A stretch of DNA of 17,062 nt from Chersky-840 sp035532735 (GTDB lineage Bacteria; Actinomycetota; Acidimicrobiia; Acidimicrobiales; UBA8190), in contig DATKQM010000010.1 of the NCBI GenBank assembly GCA_035532735.1, positions 1 through 17,062 on the forward strand, in the 5' to 3' direction. Numbering within the stretch: the first letter of the stretch is position 1; every line of letters starts with the position of its first letter. The notes beneath the pieces were generated by a model. That model was not told the origin of the DNA and did no database searches. It was given only the letters and a program-made list of their open reading frames with translations. The translations under genes were made by a program, and so were the position numbers. Shown piece after piece: positions 1 through 7,829 of this stretch.

Positions 1-73
1 ACAGCTCGACACGGCTCACCTCCCACGGTGACTCAAGACCCAACAGATGGCGGTACAGCTCGGTGTCTCGCAC
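1..73 (-). CDS. ISL3-like transposase, N-terminal fragment cut by the window edge
   Basis: Read on the minus strand from a GTG at 73, this frame gives about 24 residues including RDTELYRHLLGLESPW. From memory this matches the opening of actinobacterial ISL3-family transposases, which start with a (M/V)RDTELY..LLG...PW pattern before the zinc-finger domain. The frame is open to position 1, so the rest of the gene lies outside the window. In-frame codons upstream extend only to a TGA at 101-103, which supports a start near 73. A stretch at about 118-139 (minus strand, beginning GGCGCTTCCGGGTTC) is at the right distance to be the terminal inverted repeat, with an A-rich run just outside it, but the partner repeat is not in the window. 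Only a short piece is visible, so the family call is tentative and the gene could be intact or broken. Confidence 0.5.
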   Translation of the reverse strand, partial: MRDTELYRHLLGLESPWEVSRVEL

Positions 74-340
74 GGCCAAATCATGCCGCCAACCGCCCGG
101 TCAGGGCACGTGGCGACCCACTGAGAACCCGGAAGCGCCCAAAAAAGAGTGCTGTCGCGGGTCATCGTGGGACACGTGAACCCTCACGAACGTTGTTCCG
201 AGGCAATCCACTTGGCTGGTAGGCCCGTGAGGTGTCGAGAATCAGGTGCCGCAAGAGGGTTCCGTCAAATCCCACCTCCTCACGACTCCTCGACCGCTGG
301 CCCCGGGCGAGGTTTCGTCATGGCGAATTCGACGTCTTCA
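74..340. other. Gene-free stretch between two IS relics
   Basis: I see no credible gene here. The short open frames lack a ribosome binding site and any recognisable protein pattern. The left part probably belongs to the end of the ISL3-like element (possible terminal repeat at about 118-139). The right part lies beyond the C-terminal end of the integrase relic at 341-388. Confidence 0.4.
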
Positions 341-374
341 CTACACCGCGAGTTCGTATACATGGATGAATCCC
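326..374 (+). repeat. Inverted-repeat partner of 7636-7684 (IS remnant end)
   Basis: This 49-bp segment aligns by eye with the reverse complement of 7636-7684 at about 38 of 49 positions, including an unbroken stretch of 14 bases. It covers the last codons of a degraded integrase-type transposase plus some bases past the stop. Both copies are therefore relics of related IS elements lying in opposite orientations on either side of the monooxygenase and secreted-protein genes. Confidence 0.7.
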
Positions 375-388
375 GTAATGTCCGAATA
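341..388 (-). pseudogene. Integrase-type (rve) transposase, extreme C-terminal relic
   Basis: The minus-strand frame ending at 341 closes with the residues ITGFIHVYELAV and a stop. Actinobacterial IS481/IS3-like integrase-core transposases typically end in LGG(L/I)(I/L)HEY(E/Q)LAA. The same tail is recognisable in the relics ending at 2550 (GGIVHEYERAA) and 7669 (GGLTHEYELAA). Further upstream on this strand the frame loses resemblance and runs into the monooxygenase gene, so only about 16 codons remain. It is non-functional debris. Confidence 0.6.
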
Positions 389-476
389 CTGGATCGGGGC
401 CTTCCGGACCGGCTGAGGATCACCAGGTACTCCTGCTCGGATGGCGACACAACGAAGACACTGAGGAAGAATAGGA

Positions 477-1967
477 ATGAGTAACCAGTCCCTCCTGGTA
501 TCCACGTCGTCGAAGACCAGACGAGGTCTTCGATTCGCCATCATCGGGGCCGGGATGGCCGGGGTCCTGACCGCCGTCAAGCTGAAGGAGGCGGGGTTTT
601 CGGACTTCACTGTGTATGAGAAGAACGATCACCTCGGGGGGACCTGGTGGGAGAACACCTACCCCGGGCTCTCCTGCGACGTCCCCTCCCACCTCTACTG
701 CTACTCGTTCGCCCTCAACCCCGAGTGGAGCCACACGTTCTCCCCTGGCGCGGAAATCCAAAGCTACTTCGAGCGCGTCGCTCGTGACTCCGAAATCATT
801 CCATTCATCCATTTTGGCGACGAGGTCATGAGTTGCACGTTCGAGAACGGGCGTTGGCAGCTTTCGACGGCGGGGGGTCATCGCGACCAGGTCGACGTCG
901 TCATCGCGGCAACCGGAGTCCTCCATCACCCAAAGTACCCCGATATCAAGGGTCTCGACTCCTTCGGCGGCGCCTTGTTCCACAGCGCCCGGTGGGACCA
1001 CGGAGTCACACTCGACGGGGCGCGGGTCGGCATCATCGGCACCGGTTCTACCTCTGTGCAGATCGTGTCGGCCATTGTGGATCGGGTGGAGCAGCTGGTG
1101 TTGTTCCAGCGCACCGCTCAGTGGGTGATACCGGCGATGAACCCGGCGTACACGCCCGAGGAAAAGGCGGCGTTTCGGCAAGACCCCCATCTGATCGAGC
1201 AATTGCGAGCCGGAGTGTCGCAGATCTACGACGGGTTCTCCGGTGCGATCGTGGACGCCGAATCGCCACAGATGAAGACAATCGAACAAGCCTGCTTGAC
1301 GAACCTTGAAGATAGTGTCACCGACCCCGAGCTCCGCGAGCTCCTACGCCCCGACTACCGGGCCGCGTGCAAGCGGCTCATCGTCTCAGGCGACTTCTAC
1401 CGGGCCATCCAGAAGCCCAACGCCACTTTGGTCACCGACGCGATCGACAGCATCGAGGCCGGCGGGGTCCGCACAGTTGTCGGCCACCTCCACGAGCTCG
1501 ACGTCCTGGTCCTCGCCACCGGCTTCAAGGTGGACGCGTTCGTCCGACCCATGTCGGTGGTGGGCCGAGACGATCAGAGCCTCGAGCAGGCATGGTCCCA
1601 GCGCCCCGAGGCCTACCTGTCGATCTCAGTGCCTGGCTTCCCCAACTTCTTCATGCTCAACGGGCCCAACGGGCCCGTGGGGAACTTTTCCCTGGTAGAG
1701 GTGGCCGAACTGCAGGTCGGCTACATCTTGCAACTGGTCGAACGGCTCCGTTCGGGCCAGTGCCGGGAGATCAGCGCCACTCAGGCCGCCCTGGACGAAT
1801 TCGAGGTGGCGCGGGTGGAAGCGGCCAAGAAGACGGTCTGGGCAACGGGGTGTCGCAGTTGGTACCTGGACGACCGCGGCGTTCCGGCCGCCTGGCCTTG
1901 GCACTTCGACCGTTTCCGGAGCGCGATGTCCGCACCCGCGTGGGAGGCCTACGAGCTCCGCGGCTGA
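477..1967 (+). CDS. Flavin-containing monooxygenase, Baeyer-Villiger type
   Basis: The 496-residue protein is a class B flavin monooxygenase. Such enzymes use FAD and NADPH to insert oxygen next to a ketone or to oxidise a soft heteroatom. The FAD-binding GAGMAG is at residues 24-29, followed by the GGTWW...YPGLSCD segment (54-68) typical of BVMOs. The BVMO fingerprint FxGxxxHxxxW(P/D) is met at 163-174 (FGGALFHSARWD). The NADPH Rossmann motif GTGSTS is at 188-193 and the ATGFK segment at 347-351. Length is at the short end of the usual 500-550 residues, with no large missing block. The start is ATG 477, with GAGGAAGA seven bases or so upstream. It stands alone on this strand between IS relics and has no neighbouring alcohol dehydrogenase or esterase, so the substrate cannot be inferred. 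A group I FMO is the alternative, but the fingerprint favours BVMO. Confidence 0.9.
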   Translation: MSNQSLLVSTSSKTRRGLRFAIIGAGMAGVLTAVKLKEAGFSDFTVYEKNDHLGGTWWENTYPGLSCDVPSHLYCYSFALNPEWSHTFSPGAEIQSYFERVARDSEIIPFIHFGDEVMSCTFENGRWQLSTAGGHRDQVDVVIAATGVLHHPKYPDIKGLDSFGGALFHSARWDHGVTLDGARVGIIGTGSTSVQIVSAIVDRVEQLVLFQRTAQWVIPAMNPAYTPEEKAAFRQDPHLIEQLRAGVSQIYDGFSGAIVDAESPQMKTIEQACLTNLEDSVTDPELRELLRPDYRAACKRLIVSGDFYRAIQKPNATLVTDAIDSIEAGGVRTVVGHLHELDVLVLATGFKVDAFVRPMSVVGRDDQSLEQAWSQRPEAYLSISVPGFPNFFMLNGPNGPVGNFSLVEVAELQVGYILQLVERLRSGQCREISATQAALDEFEVARVEAAKKTVWATGCRSWYLDDRGVPAAWPWHFDRFRSAMSAPAWEAYELRG

Positions 1968-2145
1968 TTCCCAGTTGTGGGTGCCGAATACTGATCCACG
2001 TCACGAGACCAACCGGTGTTCATGATTGAGGCCACCGAACCGATCGGCACGGACGTGTGGGGATCGAAAAGTTCATCCAGTGCGAGCAACCAGGGCTTTC
2101 CCCCTTTGATTTGCGGCGGCAACGATGTGGGAAATCACAGCCGAC

Positions 2146-2210
2146 AGCGTGGGAAACGCGTGTGGAAGGTCCGGTCCCGACCCTGGAAGACGGGGTTCTG
2201 TCGATAGCCC
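2146..2210 (+). repeat. Dispersed repeat, copy A (partner at 7270-7334)
   Basis: About 65 bp, from AGCGTGGGAAA through TGTCGATAGCCC, aligns with 7270-7334 in the same orientation at roughly 85% identity by eye with small indels. Weaker similarity continues some tens of bases upstream. In both places it lies upstream of an integrase-type transposase relic (9 bp here, about 130 bp at copy B), so it is probably part of the same IS family. I do not recognise a function. Confidence 0.65.
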
Positions 2211-2218
2211 CCACACAC

Positions 2219-2550
2219 AAGTTCACCGCAAAGTTCGATGCGGTGCTCACCTCCATCGGCATCGAGACCATACGAACCCCGGTCGCCTCACAAAGGGAGA
2301 ACGCTTTCGCCGAGCGGTTCGTGCGGACCGCCGCCAGGGACTGCATCGACCACCTTCTCGTCGTCTCACAACGACATCTGGAGGCCCTGCTCGCCGAGTA
2401 CGTCTGCCAATACAAACGAAGCCAGGCCCCACCGCTGTCTCGATCTCGACCAACCGCTCCCGCCCAGCGACCTCGACCACCGGCGACAGCAAGGTCATCC
2501 GTCGCGATGTCCTCGGCGGCATCGTCCACGAGTACGAGCGCGCTGCCTGA
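2219..2550 (+). pseudogene. Integrase-type (rve) transposase, frameshifted C-terminal relic
   Basis: From 2219 the frame reads KFTAKFDAVLTSIGIE, then an NAFAERFVRTA segment and an HLEALLAEYV segment. This is the pattern of the last third of an integrase-core DDE transposase (IS481/IS3-like), including the N-A-x-AERFVRT region that carries the catalytic Glu. Near 2412 homology moves to another frame (NEARPHRCLDLDQPLPPSD). Near 2487 it moves again to a third frame ending GGIVHEYERAA and TGA at 2550. At least two frameshifts and the absence of the N-terminal two thirds show that it is dead. The sequence just upstream belongs to the dispersed repeat at 2146-2210. Confidence 0.75.
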
Positions 2551-2744
2551 GACACCCCCCATCGGCCGTACCGACGATGGACCTCCCCCTACCGCTAACC
2601 GCTCCCGCTACTGCGTGGGTCCCCCGATCGAGAGTCTCGGACCGCTGCTGACCCGGTGACGCCCCGATCCTCGAGCGGCGATTGATACCCAAGTCACCAC
2701 GCGATCGGTGGCGACGACGGGACGCGTCCGATTATTTGGACCCT

Positions 2745-2936
2745 TCAGGCCTCCGCCGGCTGCTTCCCAGAGGTCGCTGGGGCGCCTTCGGCGTGACTCC
2801 GGCCACACTGCTCACCTGGCACAGACGCCTCGTGGCTCGGCGCTGCACCTACCCGACCGCTCGCCCGGCCGGCCGGCCGGCCGACCAAGGGTGGACGAGG
2901 AGACCTGCGCAGTTCGAATCGCCTCTCTCAGAACCG
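2745..2936 (+). pseudogene. Integrase-type transposase, N-terminal relic
   Basis: The frame reads LLPRGRWGAFGVTPATLLTW followed by HRRLVARRCTYPTARP. This matches the helix-turn-helix and linker region of actinobacterial integrase-core transposases (consensus around VTPxTLLRWHRxLVRRRWTYP..GRPP). Near 2870, in a (GGCC)n run, homology shifts to the next frame (GRPRVDEETCAVRIASL, compare GRPPxDEExRALIxRLA). No catalytic domain follows, because the sequence runs into the convergent secreted-protein gene at 2937. This N-terminal piece lies downstream of a C-terminal piece in the same orientation, so the two come from different copies or from a rearranged tandem. Confidence 0.7.
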
Positions 2937-5399
2937 TCAATGCACGACGAGCGTGAGGTACTGGATCACCGATCCCACCGTGTTGGCTGCCGTAATCGTG
3001 ATGAGCCAAGTCCCGGTGGTCGTTGGCACCCCAGTAAGTTTCGCGCCATAGGCCGTCGCCGCGAAAGTAACTCCGGCCGGTAGCACGCCTGACTCCATGA
3101 CCGTTGGTCGTGGGTATCCGGTGCTTGTGACCTTGAATGTGAATGACGCTCCCGTGGCCACCGAATCACTAGCAGCGCTTGTGACGGCCGGCGCAGTGTT
3201 GACATGAAGCGTAAAGCCGCGGGAGTGAACGAGCTGTCCGCTAGTCGCGGTCAGGATCACCCTGTAGGAGGGTCTCGACCCGATTGCGGCCGTCCCCGAG
3301 AGCGTGGCCGTGCCGTCACCGTGATCAGTCAAGGTAATACCGACCGGAAGCGACCCCGACTCCGTCACCACCGGATTCACGGAGGCGGTAGTGGTGATCA
3401 GAAAGCTGAACGGCACGCCCGCCGTGGCCGTGACTTTCGAGGCGCTGGTGAAGCGCAGGGACTTATTCGTCGTGAGCATGAAGAGCTGAGAGGCGCTCGT
3501 CACGTCGTTCGAAGCAGTGATGGTGAGCGGCCAATTGGCAATGGCAAGCAGCGTCGTCGGGGTGCCGGCCAGTATTGCCGTGCCATCGCCTCGGTCGGTG
3601 AAACTCAAGCCCGGTGGCAGTGACCCGGACTCGACCAGGGACGGGCGAGGAAAGCCCGTCGTCTTCACCACAAAGGAGAGGGGCTTCCCGGGCACGGCGC
3701 GTTTCAGGGCACGAGAAGTGATCTTCAAGGCTTCGTCCACCTGGATCGTCAGGGTTCCGGCGACGACATTCGTTGTGGTCCGGGCGACATTCTTGGCGCG
3801 AATCCGGATCGCATGTACCCCAGCGGCCCGGGCTACGGGGGTGCCTGCGATGGTGGCCGTGCCGTCGTGGTTGTCGACGAAGCTCAGCCCGTGTGGAACT
3901 CCTCCTAGCTTTGTGAGAGACGGGATGGGATAGCCCGACGCCGTCACCGTGAGGGTGAGGAACGTTCCGACCGTGGCGGTAACAGACGACGGCATGGTCA
4001 AGGTGGGGGCCACGAACGAGCTGCACAGGCCGAGTGGGGAGCTGGTGCTTCCGCCGTCGCCGATCCACGTGTTGGCGGTGTTGGCCGTGGCCGAGCCGCT
4101 CGTGCCGTCGAGGCAGTCGTCGACGGTGCTGCCTGACACGGCATTGTTCTTGAGCATCCCGCCGCTGCCGGCGTGCACCGCGATGCCGTCGGTCGTCGAC
4201 GCCGACACCCTGTTGAGCTTGATCGTGAAGCCGCTCGGATCGGCGTAGCCGTGACCACCAGTACCGCTGCGCACGTCGATCCCGTAGCGGAACCCGGAGA
4301 TGTTGTTGGCTACGACGCTCATGCCCGTCCCGGGAGGATAGAAGTCGCTGTTCACGTCGATGCCCGTGGCGTTGCTGGCGCCGTTGCCGGTCAGCGTGTT
4401 CTCGTTCACCTCGGTTGACCAGTCCCCGCCCGCGAGGTCCACCGGGCCCTTGGCGTGAGAGTCTCCGGCGTTGGTGATGGTCACGGTGTTGGCTCGGACT
4501 TGCGCGCCGTCCGTGCAGACGAGGGTGACGAACGGCTCGTCGATGAACCCGGGGCCGTTCACGGGGTCAGTGAACGATGCCCCGTCCTCGGAGAGGGAGT
4601 TGCCCGCGATCACCACGTTCTGCGAGAAGTTCGTCGTGTCGAGCGTGGTTCCGCACGCACCACCGCCCGTGGTGTCGATGGCGGCACCTGGCCCCGACAG
4701 ATTCTGAAAAGCGTTGAACTCCACCCTCACGTTGTCGGCGGCGCCCCGGGCGAGCAGCACCGCCTGGCCGGAGTCACCCGACGTGGCGGCCGACGGTGTG
4801 GCCTGGAGGAACAGGTTCGAGTCGATAGTGCTCGGGGCCGGGTTGGCGACCCCGCCGGTGTTCAGGTAGACCCCGCCACCTGTGCTCACATCGATGACGT
4901 TGTCGACGAAGCGCCAGCCCGCGCCCACGCCCACGGCGTCGATCGCCCCGGCGGTGCCCGTATAGCCCTGGAGGGTGAACCCGTCGATGGCGCCGCCCGT
5001 GGCCCCGGCTGTGTAGGTGATCCCCCCGGCACCGTCGACGACGGTCTCGGTCGACCCGCCGCGGTTGCGGGCGTCCACGTCGTACTGGGCGCCGTCGAGG
5101 GTGAGCGGCTTGTCGATGGTGGGACTCTCGTTGTAGGTGCCGGCGCAGACGTAGACCGTGGCGCCCGCCGTGGCCGCGTCGATGGCGCTCTGGATGGTCG
5201 AGTACGACGGCGAGGGGCAGTCGGGCCCCGCCGTGCCCGCGACGATGGCCCCGGCCGGCGGGGGGACTGGGGGGTTGGCGCTCGCGATCAGCGACGGCAC
5301 CACCGCACCGACGACGCCGATGGCGAGCGCAGCCACGACGCCGAGGATCATCCGCGGCCTTCTCTCCACGGTTCGCCACCCCCCTTCTCGGAAACGCAT
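2937..5399 (-). CDS. Exported parallel beta-helix protein with four Ig-like repeats
   Basis: I chose ATG 5399, giving 820 residues, because it provides a basic N-region (RFREGGWRTVERRPR) before a hydrophobic core (about 17-38) and a small-residue cleavage area near 40. ATG 5351 is the rival: it has a better Shine-Dalgarno (GGAGAGAAGG) but no charged N-region. Residues of about 60-90 (TIQSAIDAATAGATVYVCAG, then TYN) are the classic opening of a right-handed parallel beta-helix. Repetitive N-, G- and V-rich rungs run to about 455. The C-terminal 365 residues hold four repeats of about 90 residues, each with a core like ESGSLPxGLxFxDxGDGTAx(L/I)xG(T/V)P, which is the putative-Ig (He_PIG) pattern. 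The protein is probably secreted or surface-held and could bind or act on a polysaccharide. No catalytic residues could be assigned and there is no LPXTG or C-terminal membrane anchor. It lies 136 bp downstream of the small exported protein on the same strand. Confidence 0.82.
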   Translation of the reverse strand: MRFREGGWRTVERRPRMILGVVAALAIGVVGAVVPSLIASANPPVPPPAGAIVAGTAGPDCPSPSYSTIQSAIDAATAGATVYVCAGTYNESPTIDKPLTLDGAQYDVDARNRGGSTETVVDGAGGITYTAGATGGAIDGFTLQGYTGTAGAIDAVGVGAGWRFVDNVIDVSTGGGVYLNTGGVANPAPSTIDSNLFLQATPSAATSGDSGQAVLLARGAADNVRVEFNAFQNLSGPGAAIDTTGGGACGTTLDTTNFSQNVVIAGNSLSEDGASFTDPVNGPGFIDEPFVTLVCTDGAQVRANTVTITNAGDSHAKGPVDLAGGDWSTEVNENTLTGNGASNATGIDVNSDFYPPGTGMSVVANNISGFRYGIDVRSGTGGHGYADPSGFTIKLNRVSASTTDGIAVHAGSGGMLKNNAVSGSTVDDCLDGTSGSATANTANTWIGDGGSTSSPLGLCSSFVAPTLTMPSSVTATVGTFLTLTVTASGYPIPSLTKLGGVPHGLSFVDNHDGTATIAGTPVARAAGVHAIRIRAKNVARTTTNVVAGTLTIQVDEALKITSRALKRAVPGKPLSFVVKTTGFPRPSLVESGSLPPGLSFTDRGDGTAILAGTPTTLLAIANWPLTITASNDVTSASQLFMLTTNKSLRFTSASKVTATAGVPFSFLITTTASVNPVVTESGSLPVGITLTDHGDGTATLSGTAAIGSRPSYRVILTATSGQLVHSRGFTLHVNTAPAVTSAASDSVATGASFTFKVTSTGYPRPTVMESGVLPAGVTFAATAYGAKLTGVPTTTGTWLITITAANTVGSVIQYLTLVVH

Positions 5400-5535
5400 C
5401 CGGTTCCCGCCCGTCCTCGTGTCGCCCGGGTCGATTCGGCGGGAGTGAGGCAGGCCCCCGCCCCGGTTGGCGACGTCTATTTCGACCCCAGCGGGGCGCG
5501 TTGCCATACGGTGCGCTCGATCCCGCGTGGCTTGC

Positions 5536-6129
5536 TCAGAGGCTGGCGACCCCACCGAATGCGATGGCGTCGAGCCCCGAGCCCGAGCACGCAGACCCGA
5601 GGTTCGAGACGGTGTCTCGGCTGTCGAGGGTCGCCGTCCCGGTGGACGTGGCGAACGACCCAGTCACGGTAAGATCGCTGTAGGAGACTTCGGCCTTGCC
5701 GTTCCCGAGGGTGGTCACGGTCCCCGAGGATGTGGCCGACAGGGTCGAGCTGGCCACCCTTGACGGCGGGGTCCACCGCATGCCGACAACGCTGAATGAC
5801 GGGGCCGCGCTCGCGGCGCTGCAGGTGTCAGTGGGGATCGTGCCCAGCCCGGCCGCGATGTGCCCCGTCGTACGGCCGTGGGCGCTCGTGGCGCTGCACT
5901 TCACCAGCTGGGCGTGCAGGATGACCGTGGAGTCACCGGTGGCGTTCGCCTGGAGTGGTGGGTTGAAGGTCAGGACCGCCTTCACGCTGCACGTTGCGGT
6001 GCCCGAAGCCGCCGTCGCCGTCGGGCGGCCCCGGTGCCCGTGGCCTCTGGCCGACGCCACGCCGGCCTCAGCGGCAACGAGTCCGACAACGAGCGCTGCC
6101 ATCACCAGCAGCATCAAGGTCCGTTTCAT
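5536..6129 (-). CDS. Small exported protein of unknown function
   Basis: The 197-residue protein starts at ATG 6129, with GGGGAAGGG six bases upstream. This is preferred over an upstream in-frame ATG at 6186 that has no signal-like N-terminus. MKRTLMLLVMAALVVGLVAA is a clear signal peptide, with a likely AxA-type cleavage site around VASA (residues 24-27). The mature part is rich in Ser, Thr, Ala and Gly, with four cysteines (first in TATCSVKAVLTF), and looks like an all-beta extracellular domain. I do not recognise a family. It is followed on the same strand by the large beta-helix protein, so the two may be co-expressed envelope or secreted proteins, though the 136-bp gap leaves room for a separate promoter. 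Confidence 0.75.
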   Translation of the reverse strand: MKRTLMLLVMAALVVGLVAAEAGVASARGHGHRGRPTATAASGTATCSVKAVLTFNPPLQANATGDSTVILHAQLVKCSATSAHGRTTGHIAAGLGTIPTDTCSAASAAPSFSVVGMRWTPPSRVASSTLSATSSGTVTTLGNGKAEVSYSDLTVTGSFATSTGTATLDSRDTVSNLGSACSGSGLDAIAFGGVASL

Positions 6130-7269
6130 CACAGTCCCTTCCCCACGTCTGCCTGACGGTGTTGCCCTCGGAGAAGAGTACCGCAAGAATTCGTCAAAGT
6201 GCTAAGGGAAATCCTCCAGCGATCCACGGGCCCGCATCTGTGGGCGTCGCCGTCGTCAAAATTGACAGGCCGGGCCAAACCCACATGCATCGGCAGTGCG
6301 GTGGCCCTCGCAGGCGCAACCGAAGTTGCGTCTTCAGCTTGCTACGACGATTTCTGCGGCGCCATCCCCGAAGATGATGAGTGGACATGTCCACCCGTCA
6401 CGGGGCGTGAAGTTGGCAATGCCGATGTGATCACTTGACTCTCATAACGAGGGCGGCAACCGGGGTAGTGAGCACTTCCGTTCGTCCGCGTGACAGATGT
6501 GCTCATGCGTCCGGCCAGTCAGTTGGCGGCGCACTCATTCGGGTGTATCCGATTCGGCGCCGTTCCGACGGCCCGACCCCACGACGTCCCAGCTTTGGTT
6601 CAGCGGCATCATCGAAAACACCAGTGCTCTTCACCAGCACGAACTGACAGGTAGCCGTCGCATCGTGGGCGTCCAAGGTGTTATCGGTTCCACCAGGTGC
6701 GGTCTCTTGACCGACAACTTCAAGAGTCCGACACGGATGCACTCTGAACGGCAATCCTGGGTGCTGGCAGTGACGCGGGATGGTCGGCCGCGCAGAGGTC
6801 GTCGAGGGCGAATTAGACGATCAGCAGATCGCGAGCGCCGGTATTCGACAATGGGTGCCGCAGCTTCGACATGGTCTGTGCCTCGATTTGGCGGGGTGCG
6901 CTCACGCGTCAGGTTGACGCGCTGGCCGACTTGATCCAGAGTCCTCGGCTCACCGCGATCGAGGCCAAAACGTAGCCGGACAATCTCCCGCAGTGCCCGA
7001 ATAGTGGATCACGCCGTTGAACAGGGGGCTTTATGGTCTACGTTCTTCTCGGCTACCTTCCCCACGATGCGCGGTGCACTGGCCCAAAGTCAGCTGTAGG
7101 CCGTCGTCTACCTCTCGGTCGTGTGGGTGCCGAGAATGGCATCCACAGGCCCTGAGCAGGAGAGTTGCGACACCGACACCTGGCCAGTGACGATGGCCTT
7201 GTCCTTCATCCATATCGCCTTCATCCGGGTGCTCGAACTCCTGCAGTGCGGGGAAGTGACACCACCGAT
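6130..7269. other. Gene-free stretch, probably degraded DNA
   Basis: No frame in this 1.1-kb stretch combines a start, a ribosome binding site and a recognisable protein pattern. The first part must hold the promoter of the minus-strand secreted-protein gene (start 6129), but I could not identify convincing -35/-10 boxes. At about 6779-6970 two overlapping plus-strand frames look protein-like (an ATG-led AEVVEGELDDQQIASAG, then RQVDALADLIQSPRLTAIEA in another frame). They may be a frameshifted relic, but I cannot name it. From about 7200 weak similarity to the 2080-2145 area begins, leading into dispersed repeat copy B. Confidence 0.45.
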
Positions 7270-7334
7270 AGCGTGGGAAATGGCGTGCAGAGGTACGGTC
7301 CCGGCCCTGAAAGACGGGGGTTTGTCGATGGCCC
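7270..7334 (+). repeat. Dispersed repeat, copy B (partner at 2146-2210)
   Basis: It is the same-orientation copy of the repeat described at 2146-2210, from AGCGTGGGAAA through TTGTCGATGGCCC. The next integrase-like codons begin about 130 bp further on here, against 9 bp at copy A, so the two copies have suffered different deletions or insertions. Confidence 0.65.
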
Positions 7335-7464
7335 ACACAGGGCTGTCGACATAATTGGCCGGTTCGCGTCGACAAAACTGCTGTGAAGAGGGGCCGCCGC
7401 CGACGATTGCTCTTCGATGATAGACCGGCACTCTCAAATGAGGTCGTAGCTCAAGGGTCGGTGA

Positions 7465-7669
7465 AGAAGGTGGCGAACTTCGACGAGGTCTTTCGCTCCG
7501 AAGGCGCCCAGATCCTCAAGACGCCTTTCCGGACCCCGAACGCGAACGCCTACGCTGAACGCGAGCGCAGGCAGCGCAGGCAGCGCAGGCAGCGCAGGCC
7601 AAGCTACGACGTATTCGACGACGCGACCGCCTTGGAGGGTTGACCCACGAATACGAACTCGCGGCGTAG
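7465..7669 (+). pseudogene. Integrase-type (rve) transposase relic with internal deletion
   Basis: The plus frame reads NFDEVFRSEGAQILKTPFRT followed by PNANAYAER, the standard catalytic-domain segment ((F/N)FDEVFRSEGxxIxRTPxxxPxANAxAER). The expected FVRTVRxECLD and HLERVL segments are missing. In their place is a 9-bp tandem repeat (7565-7600) and unrelated sequence. In another frame the normal end of the protein reappears at 7634-7669 (GGLTHEYELAA and TAG). Perhaps 70 codons between AER and GGL are gone, the 5' two thirds is absent and the frame is broken, so it is non-functional. Confidence 0.75.
7565..7600 (+). repeat. Four tandem copies of a 9-bp unit
   Basis: The unit GCGCAGGCA occurs three times in a row, followed by GCGCAGGCC. 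As 9 is a multiple of 3 it keeps frame, encoding a run of Arg/Gln in the relic. It sits exactly where the integrase segment was lost, which suggests slippage or repair at the deletion junction. Confidence 0.9.
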
Positions 7670-7684
7670 CGAGCACGTCGAGTT
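7636..7684 (-). repeat. Inverted-repeat partner of 326-374 (IS remnant end)
   Basis: It is the second copy of the 49-bp inverted pair described at 326-374. It contains the last codons and stop (7667-7669) of the integrase relic and about 15 bases beyond. The shared sequence past the stop suggests that both copies reach toward the same end of the original element. Confidence 0.7.
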
Positions 7685-7829
7685 CTCGAACATTACGCGA
7701 CTCCGAGCGCCGACTAGCTGAAGCTGAAGGGCGGTGAGGAACTCTCTTTCAAACTGGACCCCCTCAGGCTGCTCACCGTGTCGACCAGCCTGCCAGCCGC
7801 CCATCGCGTGGACCAACCCAGGACAACAC

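Noticed and set aside
420..1289. 289-codon minus-strand frame opposite the monooxygenase
   Set aside because: It is an antisense shadow; the plus strand shows FAD and NADPH motifs and the BVMO fingerprint.
2899..2925. A TTCGAATC sequence resembling a tRNA T-loop
   Set aside because: No acceptor or anticodon stem could be folded around it, and the bases are explained by the transposase relic.
4455..5672. 405-codon plus-strand open frame opposite the beta-helix protein
   Set aside because: It is an antisense shadow, with repetitive Val/Gly/Arg/Asp composition. The minus-strand reading has a signal peptide and domain repeats.
7565..7600. Possible CRISPR or iteron array
   Set aside because: The units are 9 bp with no spacers and sit inside a transposase relic, so neither applies.
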